Below are positions 26,155 to 39,100 of a stretch of 64,000 bases of DNA, in pieces; position 1 is the first letter of the stretch; each line of letters opens with the position of its first letter. The stretch is from Harmothoe impar (taxonomy: Eukaryota > Annelida > Polychaeta > Phyllodocida > Polynoidae). The position numbers and the translations under genes are program-made. The stretch lies in NCBI GenBank assembly GCA_947462335.1, contig OX381710.1, positions 57,730,842-57,794,841 on the forward strand, given 5' to 3'. The notes beneath the pieces were generated by a model that had not been told where the DNA came from, made no database searches, and was given only the letters and a program-made list of their open reading frames with translations.

Positions 26155-27298
26155 ATGGTCCTTTTTCCCTGGAGTCGTGTTATCAAAAGGTCACTGGTAG
26201 AATGGCGTCCCCGTGGGTATGCAGACCAGTTGGAGCATGGACAAGATGGTGTGACTGAGGGGATGGGCAGTGTGAGTGGGTGGACAGAGGAGGGAAAGGA
26301 GCAGATGGAGGCAGGGTGGGACGAGGGAGAGCAGCTCAGTACTGACTCACCCGTCACCACTGAGTTTGTCTGTCCCAACCGGGCAGCCTCCCCTGAGGAA
26401 CTCGCTAGGCTGAAGATCATGACGCTGGCGGTGGTCGGGATGATTGGGTTTGTAATTGTGGCATTCATGCTGTTGTGTATGCTCTATAAGAATGAGAGGT
26501 TAATTGAAAGTCTACCAAAATTCAAATTGAAGAAAAAGAAGCCTCCAAAGGGGATGAATCTTGCACTGTTGGTAAATACAACATTACAGACAATCCCGGC
26601 AATCCGTGTCAGCCCTGGACCGGATATTCCAAATTTAGGCGGGGCCAGTCCTGGAGGGGCTGCTGCTGCAGCCTTACCGGGGTTTGGGGGGCCAGCCCAG
26701 AAACCAGGCAAGCATTTCCCTACACCAAAGAACATGTTGGTTGACGTGTTTCCAGCGATGCCCTCTGGTGGGCAGACACCACCCTTAGTACTGGTGTCCA
26801 GTGGTGATGTGATCCCCCAAGGTGTCATGGCAAACAAACACGCACCTCAAGTACTCGATACACTCGGCATCGTTGCTGGCGGTGATGCAGCCACTGCATC
26901 CCGATTCCCTGAAAAACCAAGTGACTATCAAAAACAGAGACAAATATACAATGACACTAACATGCGTCGCCACCACCCAGGTGCCATGGGGGGATCTCTT
27001 TATGGCTGCTCAACAGGACAGAACAATGCCCCACAGCCACACCAACTAGCTCCCAGGAATCTGGATGAAGAGAGCCAGTCTGGTGGATCCTGGTACTCAG
27101 AGGATACACCTGTGTCTGTGGCCAGTGTGGAGGACTTCAATGATGAGCGGAGAGACAGTAGCGTTGCATTCTGGGAAGATGATGATGAGTTCCATGCAGA
27201 GTCGCGGCGTGGAGCACGTGGGGAGAAAACAAGACACTCAATGAAGTCTCGAGATAGATTCTCAGACAAATACGGCAGTTCCATGGCCAGCAGGAAAG
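26155..27298 (+). CDS. Unknown membrane protein, large exon
   Basis: The open frame spans 26111-27306; the first ATG is at 26155. The donor G|GTGGGT at 27298/27299 lies inside a short degenerate repeat that continues into the intron. The unspliced frame would stop only two codons later, at 27304. Confidence 0.65.
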
Positions 27299-28329
27299 GT
27301 GGGTAAACCATTTCAGGAAAGGGTTGAGTTCACTTATCAGGAAAGGTGGGTACACCTATTCAGTAAAGATCATTTATTTTATAGAGATGAATACTATTCA
27401 GGAAACGTGAGCAAAACTTTTCAAGAAGGGCTAGGTATTTATACTTTGTTTTGGGAGTGGTGGGTATTTGTTTTGGGAGATTTGTATTGGGAGAACTAAA
27501 GTACTTAAGCATGGTGAAGGAATCATCTCACAGAATGTGGATAAATGTATTCAGGAAGCTGGTGAATACAATTCATGAAAGGTGGGTGAACATAGAGTAG
27601 AGGAATGGCAGGTGAGCCTACTCAGAAAAGGTGGATGTACGTGACCAGATAAGGTAATTAGATTCCCCCCCCTGAATCTAGAATTGGTCAGCCCATTATT
27701 GGGACTGCATAACATTCACAAAAAATAGAGCCAAAAGTGAGCCTAGGCTGCCTCCAGAATGACTCCGCTCTTTACTTAGAGGAGCCCTGGTTGATTAAGG
27801 GAGCCTATGTGACTCCCTGATTCACCTAGGGGAGTCACCTAGGGGAGTAACACAATTCCCTGGCTCACCTAATGGAGTCACATAAGGACCAGGGCTACGT
27901 ACCCCTTTAGAGGGAGAAAGCCTGGACTCTCTTTTGACTCTGTTTCTTTTCTCTTTGTATATATGATGTAATAAAATTTGACTGAACCTGAACATAACCC
28001 GCCCTCATCAGTTATTTTCATTTCATATGTTATGTTTTGTAAAATAGAGTGTACATTAAATCTTTCAAAGAGATTTCAATTGGTCCTTAAACCCTGGGCC
28101 ACTGTATATAAAGGGCTGAGTACCTGTCATGCCTGCAGTCCGACAGTTGCTGCCGGGGGCGCAACTTCTTTTTGCCTCTAACTCAATCCTGCATATTTTA
28201 TGCATTGGCACATGGAAAAGCATAATTCTTGTTATTCCCATTGTAGGTCAAAATGCGTCTCAAGACCAGTCTTCATCGCAGTCTGCCGCTCCACACGAAG
28301 TGTCCTATATGAGTGGGCGCTTCTGGTAA
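26155..28329 (+). CDS. Single-pass membrane protein, unknown family
   Basis: I do not recognise the family. A large exon (26155-27298) joins a short last exon (28247-28329) in frame through GTGGGT and TTGTAG borders, giving about 408 residues. Residues 1-87 are acidic with one Cys (FVCPNR). Residues 88-110 (IMTLAVVGMIGFVIVAFMLL and on) are one clear transmembrane segment, followed by a basic stop-transfer stretch (KFKLKKKKPPKG). The tail is Gly/Pro/Ala-rich then Ser- and acid-rich (FWEDDDEF), ending SYMSGRFW. This suggests an extracellular N-terminus and a disordered cytoplasmic tail. No signal peptide is visible at the ATG, and the frame is open upstream to 26111, so 5' exons may be missing. 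Confidence 0.65.
27285..27650 (+). repeat. Degenerate repeat TTCAGGAAAGGTGGGT across a splice donor
   Basis: The motif CAGGAAAGGTGGGTA, which forms the exon end and donor at 27290-27304, recurs with changes near 27310, 27340, 27400, 27555, 27580 and 27620. Several copies keep a GT after AAAG and could act as alternative donors. Confidence 0.5.
27783..27899. repeat. Palindromic AGGGGAGTCAC-type repeat
   Basis: GCCCTGGTT and CCAGGGC arms with TATGTGACTCC and GGAGTCACATA inside them form an imperfect inverted repeat, with CACCTAGGGGAGT twice in the centre. Probably a small MITE in the intron. Confidence 0.4.
28247..28329 (+). CDS. Unknown membrane protein, last exon
   Basis: The acceptor is TTGTAG. 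It encodes QNASQDQSSSQSAAPHEVSY then MSGRFW and TAA. The phase agrees with the large exon. Confidence 0.6.
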
Positions 28330-29512
28330 AGGCCGATAGGCTACTTCAAATAGAGACAGTGCATTCACTTAACAGTAGTCAGATTCCTTACATGAAGGTA
28401 ATATGAAAGTCACTCAAAACCGTCAAATTGACACTACCGAAATCTACGACATTGTGCCAATGGTTAATGCAGAGGCTAACCTGCTCTTGTGTTTAATATC
28501 TGTGGATTATATTAATAAGGATAGATATACTGACATGAATATACCCCCTCGCATCAGCCGATTATGATGTAACACAATCATTTATACTTGCTGATAAGTG
28601 TAAATTAATGTGGGTGAAAAAACTGGATGAAGCCAATTTAGACATGGTTTATTTATTTATGGAATTCTTTGTTAATATAACCTCAAAGATGGTGCTGCTG
28701 GGGATGACCATAGCCTCTACCAAAGGAAAACTATGTTGTCAGAACGTTTTGCAGGGAAGGTAATATTTGTGTGGCAGTAAAATAGGGGTGGACCTGTCAG
28801 CGGGCCATCAACCATACATGCCTCAATGGATCCACTTCCCAAAGTAGGTTCATGAACCTTTCCCACGGGTCCTATAGAAACACAGATAATCCGCCAAGCA
28901 TCAATAGAACATGGAAGTTAACAAGTTACAATTCCAAATCAATTAGGCTGCATGCCAAAATAATAGTTAATGTTCCAGTCAGAGACTTGACTCCCGAACC
29001 AGCACTGTCTATGTCTCTGCCCATGTGGATGTGATTTACTACCAATTTCGTGCCACCCAAACTCTATTAATCTATCGTGTTGTTATTTCATGTGTATAAC
29101 TGTATACTGTGTCTGTGCACAGACAATTTTATTTTGTGATAATTTGATGTGTTGGTCGATATACTCACCAAGTTTCATGGCTGACATATTAGAATTGTTG
29201 CTGTGGCAACTGTCCAAAGTACCCATACCTTAGTGGTGTCTTGCCGCACTATATCAGAATGTGAGTTAGGGTTATTCTGGGGGTATGAGGCCTAATTCCT
29301 TTCCCTTTTTATTTATTTTTGTTTCTGTGAAGAAAACATAATATTCCCCATGATTTAGGTAGCCAGGGTTGGTGCAAATTTGTTTTCTTTGTGTACTGAG
29401 GGTAAGGTGGGGAAACAGGTGAATTTTTATGTTTTTTTGTTTCTAAATATTTAGCAAGTTTTTCAAAAAAATTGTATTTCCATTAAAAAAGATGTTGGTA
29501 CTATTCAATACA
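28330..29512. other. Intergenic, nothing recognised
   Basis: AT-rich DNA after the membrane-protein gene. I see no exon with family similarity and no clear repeat. Its first part is likely 3' UTR. Confidence 0.5.
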
Positions 29513-29520
29513 CCTACGTG

Positions 29521-29732
29521 TGCCTCTACATGGGTAAAATTCGACACGGGCGACACGGCGACACGGCCCTTTTAAAAAACGACGGACAAAGAAAATTAAG
29601 AGATGAAAATCGACCTGCAGACATCTTTCTCTTAGTTCTTATACACCTAAAAAGTGACGCAGTGACACACTGTTTCCACCTAAAAAGTGACGCAGTGACA
29701 CGGCCAAAATTCTGACAACCCATGTAGAGGGA
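29521..29732. mobile_element. hAT-like MITE, copy 2, perfect 8-bp duplication
   Basis: Ends TGCCTCTACATGGG and CCCATGTAGAGGGA, 212 bp, flanked by CCTACGTG at 29513-29520 and 29733-29740. It contains a short internal tandem (CACCTAAAAAGTGACGCAGT twice). Homologous to 19515-19735. Confidence 0.85.
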
Positions 29733-29908
29733 CCTACGTGACACAATGTCCAATGCATGGTGTGGGTAAGAAACATATATATTGGATTACTTATGGTCTG
29801 AGCAGAGACACGAACCTATAGCTGTAGATATTGTAAACGAATTAATAAAATTAGAATTATTTTTATTGTGTCCTCATATTAGCAGAGGGTCTATCATAGT
29901 TATCATTA

Positions 29909-30278
29909 GGCCACTCAAAAAAAAAAGGTTTCTCATCACCAAGGTCTGAAAAATGTGACGAGGGAGGCTTTTTTTTTCTTTTTCTTTTTTTACTCGCGGG
30001 CTAAAATGTATAGGATGATGGACGTTTTTCATGACCAAAGTTCACATTTTAGTAGCTAAGAAATTATGGATCTTTAAAAGTAGAGAAAATATAAGTTATT
30101 TCTATCCCACTGCATTACTGGCAGTATTAGCTTTAATTTGATACCAAATGTCCCAATTATTTGACCATTTTTATCATATTTTTCATTAAAAAATTTGCAA
30201 AGAAAAAAAGTTTTCCTCAAAAGCAGATTTTTATGATGTGCGCGGTGATGAGAAACCATTTTATTTTTTTGAGTGGCC
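29909..30278. mobile_element. Harbinger-type MITE with TTA duplication
   Basis: The terminal repeats GGCCACTCAAAAAAA plus GGTTTCTCATCACC are mirrored at the right end (GGTGATGAGAAACC to GAGTGGCC). TTA flanks both sides (29906-29908 and 30279-30281). 370 bp, AT-rich, non-coding. Confidence 0.8.
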
Positions 30279-30448
30279 TTACAGACAGTCAGTTACGTGT
30301 GGGTTGTCCTATACAACCCCCAGAAGAAGAAATGCCTATTCTAGTAATTTGTGTATGTGTTACTAATGATGTTTGCCGGAAGGTGAGTACTGCTTCATGG
30401 TGAGAGAGGCTTGAGAGTGAGAGAGGTGTATCAGCCCTGTGGGCTCTG

Positions 30449-30496
30449 CATGATGCATGAATGCAATAATCGCCAGGGCTGTATTCATGCATCATG
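30449..30496. repeat. 14-bp inverted repeat CATGATGCATGAAT
   Basis: CATGATGCATGAAT at 30449-30462 pairs exactly with 30483-30496 around a 20-nt loop containing CGCCAGGGCTG. It may be related to the element at 23885-24047, which shares the ATGCATGAATGCA and CCAGGG pieces. Confidence 0.5.
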
Positions 30497-31242
30497 ACAC
30501 TAGATTCTCATGACACAATTAGCTGTAAGACCATCCTGACAATAAATAACTATATCAAATATGATGTTGGACAAAAATATGTAAACTGCATGTCTACTGT
30601 GTAATAGGATAGTGTATATGGATTCATCGACTGAATAACATGCATTATTGATTTGTATAATAGGGCCTCACTCAACTTCCCAACATACCCAGTCACCAAG
30701 CTCCACTTCCGGACTTTGGTAAATTTACCTTCACTGCTGCAGTTCTGTCCACACTGTAGGGACTATGTGGAGGCACAGGAGGCGTTTTGAATGTTGGATT
30801 ATCGATGAAGTTAGATGGGAGATGCTAACATAGCGGTGTTTGCATGTAAAGTGCATGATAAATATAAACAAGGACCCCCAGACAATGGGTGTTATTGGTT
30901 CAGAATAGCGCAACGGAGCATGTTTACTACATCAATCCATGAGCAATTTCATTAAAGGATGCTCGGATTTAATTGCTAAAGCAATGCAATGAGTCCTCTT
31001 TATAAAGCCTTGCTCACTGCCTACTTTAATTGTTTGCTCTCCCCTTTGTTGGGGGCTAAACTTATAAACCTCATCATATAGCGTTCTCCTTATAACTTTG
31101 CCTACCCCTGTGCTCTATCCATACATATCTTGCCTTGTTTGAATATTAGGCCAATCGAAAAAAACTTCCTTAATGTCTTCACTTCTCTCGGGTTCAATTT
31201 TCCATGGTACCCGATGTTCTATGGATCCAATTCAACGTGGTC

Positions 31243-32569
31243 GGGTAGGTTCACCACTTTCAACCGGTATGATCCATGTTTTTTCATGAGCTACCTTTCA
31301 GGTCTAACTGCTTCTAGAGTTTTTTGTGCATATCCTTCAGAATTGAACCAAACTTTAGGTATTGCTCTGGAGAGTAAAATTCATGATGTCTTACAATGCC
31401 ATATTTCAGTTTACCGTATTTAATTCCATGATTTATCAGAGTATTCAGAATTGCCCCTTTTCACCCTAAGTCAGCCAAAATGCACCTTGAGTCAGCCATA
31501 TTACAACCACCAGAAATATGTGCAATAAGCCAGTAATTTCCTGATTTTCATCAATGAATTGACTGACATGAATGCATGCATCATATATCAATATGTTACA
31601 ACTAGCAATAGAGAAGAAAACAATTTATTGAATATGAAATAATCAAGACAAAGTCAGTACTGTACCGCAGGGGAATACAACTGCATTATGAGCTATCAAT
31701 ACTAGTAAATATTACTTGTATGAGCAATGAGGACTAAATATAACATTATAGACATGCAGTATGGAGTTCTATCCCAATGGGCACAGAACATTAAATCAAC
31801 ATTGACGACTGGTTATCATTGTTGATTCAATGTTGTTTCAATGTTGATTCAATGTTGAACAGAATTTTGTGCCCACTGGGATTGAATATATTGCCGGCTC
31901 TGCCCCCTCAACCCCTTACCCCCCCCCCTTTTTGTGTTTCACCCTTGCCCTCTATACACTACACAAGTAGGCCTATACTATCCTTAACCCTGTAGTAGAA
32001 GAGGGTATTCAGGGAGGAGGAGGGATTCACAAGGGTAGGGGGAGAGGTCTTAGACAGAAATTGAGGGTGAGAGAATTCCAGGGGGGATTCCAAAGAAGAA
32101 AACCCCATGGTTGACTTAGGGTATGAGGTGGCTGACTAAGGGTGAATTCATGGCTGACTTAAGGTGAAATGGGTATACCTTACAAAATCAGTCCTAAAAA
32201 TAATTTAGGAAAATAAGTTTGTTCAATAAAGTCATGATTTGTGTAATCTAGATACGTATCCAGCTCACAAAACTGATCGACACTGTGTATGAAAGGGACA
32301 AATACTTCAAATCATTTACCAAAGAGTATGAACAGTGGAGAGATTTTCATTCTCTGTTTGTCAAAACAGGTCAAACAGGGGAACTTCTGACTGATTTTAC
32401 AATATGAAAAAGAGTGATGATGCAAATGCAATGTGCAGTATATCTTTGGAAAACACTTCAATTCTTAAATCAGTGGGAGTTTATTGTCACCAGATGCATA
32501 CTAAACTTGTAATTTCATGTCAAAAGTGGTTGACTCAAGCTATGAATTTGACTTAGGGTGAACCTACCC
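31243..32569 (+). mobile_element. 1.2-kb TA-type DNA transposon remnant, copy A
   Basis: Ends GGGTAGGTTCACC and GGTGAACCTACCC; right flank TA, left flank TC (decayed). Over its whole length it matches the reverse complement of 60476-61679. It contains repeated CCCTAAGTCAGCC units near the ends of its interior. No transposase frame was found, so it is non-autonomous. It holds a nested 108-bp element at 31773-31880. Confidence 0.8.
31773..31880. mobile_element. Nested 108-bp MITE (CCCAATGGGCAC ends)
   Basis: The inverted ends CCCAATGGGCACAGAA and the complement of TTTTGTGCCCACTGGG bound an interior of ATTGATTCAATGTTG repeats. AT flanks both sides. The related element at 60476-61679 lacks this insert and shows the empty site. 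Confidence 0.75.
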
Positions 32570-33058
32570 TACTCACTGCACCTGTATTTCCGTTCCCCCC
32601 TCTCCCCTCTCCCACAAGATCATTTCCAATATGTTTATCCCTGTCTGCCTCATTAATCCCCACCCATACCCGCCCTTACCCCGCCCCTTTCCTCCACGCT
32701 CTATATGCATGCCTTCCTGCCTCCCCTTCTCCTTCTTACGTGCTTGCTCCCTCTCATGCCTTCCAGTGACCTCTTCCCTCGTTCCCTCCTTTCCTGCTAG
32801 TCTCCCTCTATACACTGCCCTCTGTCTACACACATAGCAGCTATCCATGGCCTGCAATGCCTCACGGTGCGGAGGGCAGTCACCCAGATACCAGTGTGGT
32901 GCACGGTTGTCGCCTGTGAGCTGCTCAGGGTGGTGAGTTGCTATGAGCTACAGGCACCAGCCTAAAGCTTCACCATAGTCGGAAACAGCAAGGAATGCTT
33001 CAAAGGTAGATAGGAAACTGGAATTATCTCCCCGGAGTGTATTATTAATACAGCTATC

Positions 33059-33170
33059 ATGCAGAGTGAGGCCTGGATGGTACGGCTGGTGTGGGTACTA
33101 AGTGTGTACAGGGGTACACGGGCACAGGAGGCAGCAGCAGGACAGGACAGGCAGTCCGTGCTGGTTGTAG
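33059..33170 (+). CDS. Glutamate receptor exon 1 (signal peptide)
   Basis: An ATG opens a 37-codon exon with a hydrophobic stretch (MVRLVWVLSVY) and then RQSVLVV, like the first strand of the amino-terminal domain. The donor is GTAGGT in phase 1, matching exon 2. Confidence 0.65.
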
Positions 33171-36100
33171 GTAGGTACAGCGTGTGCACATTAAGCTCAA
33201 AGATGCATATGTAGGGACATATTGATCAGAATAGTGTGATCAGAGGTAACCGGGGCCAAATAGGAACACTTTAAACCTTAGATATGAGTGTACAGCTTAT
33301 CTGATTTATTTCTGGGAATTTTTCTTGGGGGGGGGGGCGGGGAAGGACATACAAATACCGTAAGAAATGTATAATGTGTACACACTAAAGTCTGAGCGAA
33401 TATATTGACCCATTGTTATGAATGCATATGCCCAGCTATCGCACATTTTTGGATTTGCTAACAATTCCCATCATATTTTAATCAAATGCAAGTGGTAAAC
33501 CATCTGCAATTCTATCATCAACCCCAGAAATGGACTCAGCGATCCCTCAGTAGCACCATTAAGTACTGGCTATATGATACATGTACAACTTTAGGTATTA
33601 CACGTAATTGAATAATTACATTGTATGATGATTTGTCCTTTTGTGGGGCAGCATAATCATGGTAAGAGCTGTGCCCAGTGTTTATAATCCATAAAATATG
33701 CCTGGGGGAGTGGCTAGCCCAAATGAAGTATATGGTTTATTGCTGGGCCAGAAGTATTTACACAATCAGATCAGATACAGGTCAGCAATAGGCCCATTGA
33801 ATGGTCGGATAAGGCCTGCACCGGCCACAACACGGGATCGGCAAAGGGTCCCACTGTCCCGGTCTGAGACGGTCCTCTACACATAGAAGGCTAACCCAAT
33901 GACATGTTCATGAAAGCTATGTTCCTCACAGAGAAGCCCTTTGTCCTACATTGTGATATCATATAGCAATAACTGCTATAACAACACAATCACTTGCGCA
34001 GTTCATGTCAGATGTATGGATAAACCATACTGCCTCTTAAGTGAGCGACGACATCGCCTTTCTTTGTGGAGTGGCGTTATCATAACATATGGAGGGACAG
34101 GAGATTGCAACCCAACATGTCTATATGGAGTTCATTAGTAGTGCGACATGGATATTGACAGGTCAAACACTCCTGCCTCAGAACCCTCTCCTACCGTTAA
34201 TTAACATGTAACGGGAGCTTATTGACCATGCATGAGTAATATAAAAGTAACTGCAACGAGTGCGGGTTTCTACACGTACAGAAGGGGAGAATGTCAGCTA
34301 CAAGTCAACAACCCCTGGTCCCCGGGGGGCCCTTATCACTCAATAACACCCTTATCCATCAAAATGATGAATTACAATTTTATTTAAACGTATATACAAT
34401 CCATTAAAGAACAAAACATGTTACGCTTAACAAATACCATTAGAATCAATTAGTATGCTGAGATATAATGATATACTGGTGCAATATAGATAGAGCTTCA
34501 CTCAAAAGTGACCTCGTCAGTTGCTATTACAAGAGTGGGGGCTTGTCACATTCTGTACTCTGGCCTCAGACATAATTCTAGCTGCCGTCAGTTTTCGGTT
34601 ATTCTTTCATTGGCTGAAATTACCAATGCCAAGTCAGCATGTCGCCAACCATTAACCACTTACCAATGTTATATCTGTATACAAATGTAATACCAATGTT
34701 ATGCCGACGCTATGCCAACCACTGATGCTCCCATTCACTTACAGCAGCAATAGCACGCCTACTTGCAACAACAACACGTTGGCTACTTCACCATCACTGG
34801 TCAATGGTACCTCACATGCCGACACTGTATTAACCATAAGTTCTAGCAAGGGCTACATCCCTGGTTCTAGCTTCCTCTACCCCACCTTCTACACACACAG
34901 AAAAGTGAGAGTCATTGTCGCTAAAACTACCCTCACCTGAGGGCACTGCCTGACTCTCAGGTGAGGGTAGTTTTAGCGACAATGACTCTCACTTTTCTGA
35001 GGGTGTATCCTCCTATCCTTCCTTCCCTTCCCTCCCTTCCCCTTGCTTCCTTGCTTTCCCTACCGCCCTAAACCACTCTAAGATCGGTTGAGCAGAAGTT
35101 ACCCCTAATTAAGCAATACGGAAATTCGAAAGTAATACTTGTACACTTACCAAGACAATGTAATATTTGTGACCAGGCGAGGGAAAAGACCCCTCCAGGG
35201 GGAAATTATTAATTAATGTTGGTGTCATAATCTTTAAAATAAGGTATTATGAGCTGAAAGGTTTGTGGGAATCTCTTTTCAAACATTGGTACATACCACT
35301 AACTGAAAATGGTAAATAAGCTCTAAATGCATTGTATCCCATAGTAAATAATGATAATTATGAAAAATCTGTTTATCTAGAAATAATGGAATAAAATTGG
35401 ATTTATTGGTCTAAATTTGCTTCTGGATGGAATTTCTGCGTTCTGTTTTCAGTTTTGGGTAACCGATGAGACATTTTGATAAATAAGGATTATTACCTCT
35501 AATTTGGCCTTCTGGGATGGTTTCCATTGCAACCAGAAAGTGCCATATGTGTGAATTCTTTCTTTTTGCATTCCAAATATAGAATGTTAGCATCAAGATG
35601 GAATAATTTCATGAAGATTATTGCATTCTACATAAAAAATGGTCCTAGAACATTTTATCATGTATCTTACACTCTTTTGCATCTATGGTGCCCCCTGGTG
35701 GCCAAAACTAGACCTAAAAATCCCGCCTGAAGGGATCTTTTGCCTAGATGGGTCACATTTGGTCAGTTTCGCGTTTCCTAGACTCGATCTGTAGTACCTA
35801 CAAATACCCACAACAAACACAGTAGTATGGGGCCAAGTGCATTTCAAAACTTTCTTTCAGCAGTTAGTTTAAATAGTTAATAGTTTAAATAAAAGATAGT
35901 GTGCCATAAAGCAGGGACTGTAAAAGGTCACACAGACATGATGTCACTTATCATATATGATTTGATGATTTATTTAGCCTTGGTCTACCTCGTCTTAGAC
36001 TAATGTCTATACTTGCCATCGCATGACACACACGTTAGATGGCACAAACCCGTCACAACGTGCATAGTTGGTACTTTGAGGATCCAACCCACTGACACAG

Positions 36101-39100
36101 GACTACGAGCTCAATGAGCTAGTCCAAACTGATCCGCTTGGTGGTCAACGTTTCGTCCACAATGGCGAACGAATGCTGTAGAGACTTACATAACCAATCA
36201 GCATACCTGACTAGTGCCCCGCGCTATTGTGATACGATCTTCACTGCTCCGGACAGAGTTCTAGCGTCCTCTCCCTCATATCCCTCTCTTGACCGAAACA
36301 CGTAACTAACAAAATTGATAAGGACCTCATCTTCGTCACAAGAGGATGGCAGTCCATATGTATGCAGTCATCCTAGGGGAAAGGTATACCTAGTTCATCA
36401 TTCATAAGGACGTATTTCATCATGTCAAAATATGAAGTAACCTTGGGAACTGGATAAAACTGGTGCTAACGGGATATTGGTTACTGCAGTGCTGGTATTG
36501 ATGAAATTTGAGAAATGCAGGTAATAGACCTAGACTATAATTATAATGTCTGACCATGCCCAGGCTGCACTCCAAATTTCATACAAAAATATTAATTAAC
36601 AACGGAAAATAGTGGTTTTTTTTAAACATGCTTCTGCCGTCTATTCTGCATAAGGCTGGTTTTCCAGTGAATTGTCACCCATGTAGCATGATGTACTCTG
36701 TGGGTGGCATTGTGAGTGCTGACAGGTGAGTCGGGGAGAGCTCACCTAGGTACCTGCCTCATCAAGCATTGATGGACCTGAATTGTCATCGTCTATAAAC
36801 TACGGAATAAAGCAAGGTATAGGAAGCTATGCCACAGTGCACACTCTTTGTTATTATCTTGGTCTAATCGTGTACTTATTCAGCTGGGGTTGATTAAAAA
36901 CCATATTGCATTCAGCTTTTCGACAGTGAAATATGTGAAATATCTGATATATGATATACATATACAACATTATATCTATTCAATCTAATGTATGTAGAAA
37001 TGCATGGGTCACAATGATGATGATGGTAACAGGATAATACTAATTCTCATCTGCCCCACATTGTGAGAGGGAACATGTGTGGGGTTATTGCTGGTACCTT
37101 TATGCTCCAACAGGCAGCACATACAGGGATTACCAGCCATGCAGATGACACCCATCTACTGCACAAACCCCTCTACAAGGACAACATGTTCACATCGCAG
37201 TCTATGCTGCCTCTTAGAATTCCAAGTCTTTCTACATTTCTGTCGAACAAAATTTTCAAATATATATTTATTGCAAAAGGTTTAATGAATATCCTTCGAA
37301 TGATAATTTTCAGTGGTTCAGATTTCTGTTCAGAGAACTACATGAATTGGCTTTACTGATATTCAATAGGTTACATGACTTAGTCAGTAGTGCCTGACCC
37401 AGGTTGGTCATATATGTTGTAAAGTACTTGTGCATCAGTCAAACGGACCAACTGATATTCAGAAATGACAGCAAAGTTTATAAGGAGCCTTTTCCAGAGT
37501 ATCTACACCTATAAGCCACAGGCCGAGACTGAGCCTGTGCTTGGAGGCCAGTAGTTACCTAGTAGTACCTAAGGGTATGCCAATTGGTGTTTCAGCCATT
37601 TTGTTTTTATTCATGTTGTAAGGAGTTTGGTCTTTGTTGTGAGGGTCCTCATTTACTGCATATTATTGAAACAATACATATTGTAAATAATATACACTTA
37701 TTGCTCTGAGAAAAACTCATACAATTTTCCTATCAAGTGGTATCAAAATGATACAAGCCCAGTGACCCTACTGAGGCCTGCTATATTAGAGCCACTACAG
37801 TCTGGCTTCTCTACTTCCCTATCCTAAATGAATCACCCTTATCTATGCTTCATATATCCCTTTATTATTGAATAAATATAAGAATCCACCCCTTTGTCCC
37901 ATTCAACTTGGTCCAGATTGCACATAATATGGGTCAGTTGAAAGATGATGGTCAACCGTCTAAGAATGATGTACCTTAATTGTTATAATCTTATAACCCA
38001 ACACATGACTACTCGTCAACCTGAACCTCAGTACTGAGTTCAAACCTGTGCCTATAAGTGGTCTGTGCATGTTGAAATAATCATAATTTCCAATTGCTTC
38101 ATACATTTGATATTTTACAATTCAAACTTACAATAGAGTTATCAGAGATATACGATATAAATTGGTAACCCTCTGAAGGATGTTGTTCTAGGAACATGAA
38201 CACCTGTTCTGTATGAAGTGAAATATGCATATGTATATACATCCACACTTCTACACATAATTCTTTGCAACAACTCTAGCAACTTCGTTCATGGGTTGTA
38301 AATGTATGTGATATATTAGTCATGTTGACCAACCCTGATACATCTATCGTTCCTAGAAATGAAAAGACTAAGGTTGGTTAGTCCGTATCAATGACTGACC
38401 TGACTAACTTGGGTTGGTCGTATAGGGAGCCAAAAATGACTGAGGAAGTTGGTCAGTACTGACTTAGGTTTCTAGCATAGAGAATATCCGTGTTCCAAAC
38501 CTAGATACATAGTTACAGCTCATACATATAGTCAGACTTATTGATCGTTCTCTGCTATCAATTCTGTATTCACAGCCTTTATATATGGTACACCTATCTG
38601 AGGGATACCCCAACATATGAAAGAGTCTATAACTCTTTCTGAAGTGAGCTAATCTTTGAAGTTTGAGAAACATACTTTAAACAGAACATAACACGCTCAT
38701 AGACCTCCCACATAGGGGAAGGGTAATCAACATAAAGTGTACTACAAGAGTAAGGCCCCTTTAAACTAGAAAGTTTCCACTACATCCCATACTTTTTACA
38801 AGGAAGCTTTGGGTCAAGGTGGAAATTGATAAGACTTCGAATCAGGAAAAATAGAGATACAACATTGGGTCACAGTTACTATTTGAGGAAAGGATTTTGG
38901 CATTATGTCCTTGTATTGGGCCAACATTGGAATGCAGATGATTGCACTATGCTAGACCATCGCAGTGTGCCCTTCGTGTTACGGGCCCAACATTGGTCCA
39001 ACATTGGTACATTAAATGAATCAAGATATTGAGCCAATATTTGAACTCTGATATAGCCAAAATTCCTGGCTATCTGGAACACTTAGTGTGCCCCTACCCT

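Noticed and set aside
26106..26837. - strand frames of 117-120 codons
   Set aside because: Shadows of the + strand membrane-protein exon, which has the better composition and splice signals.
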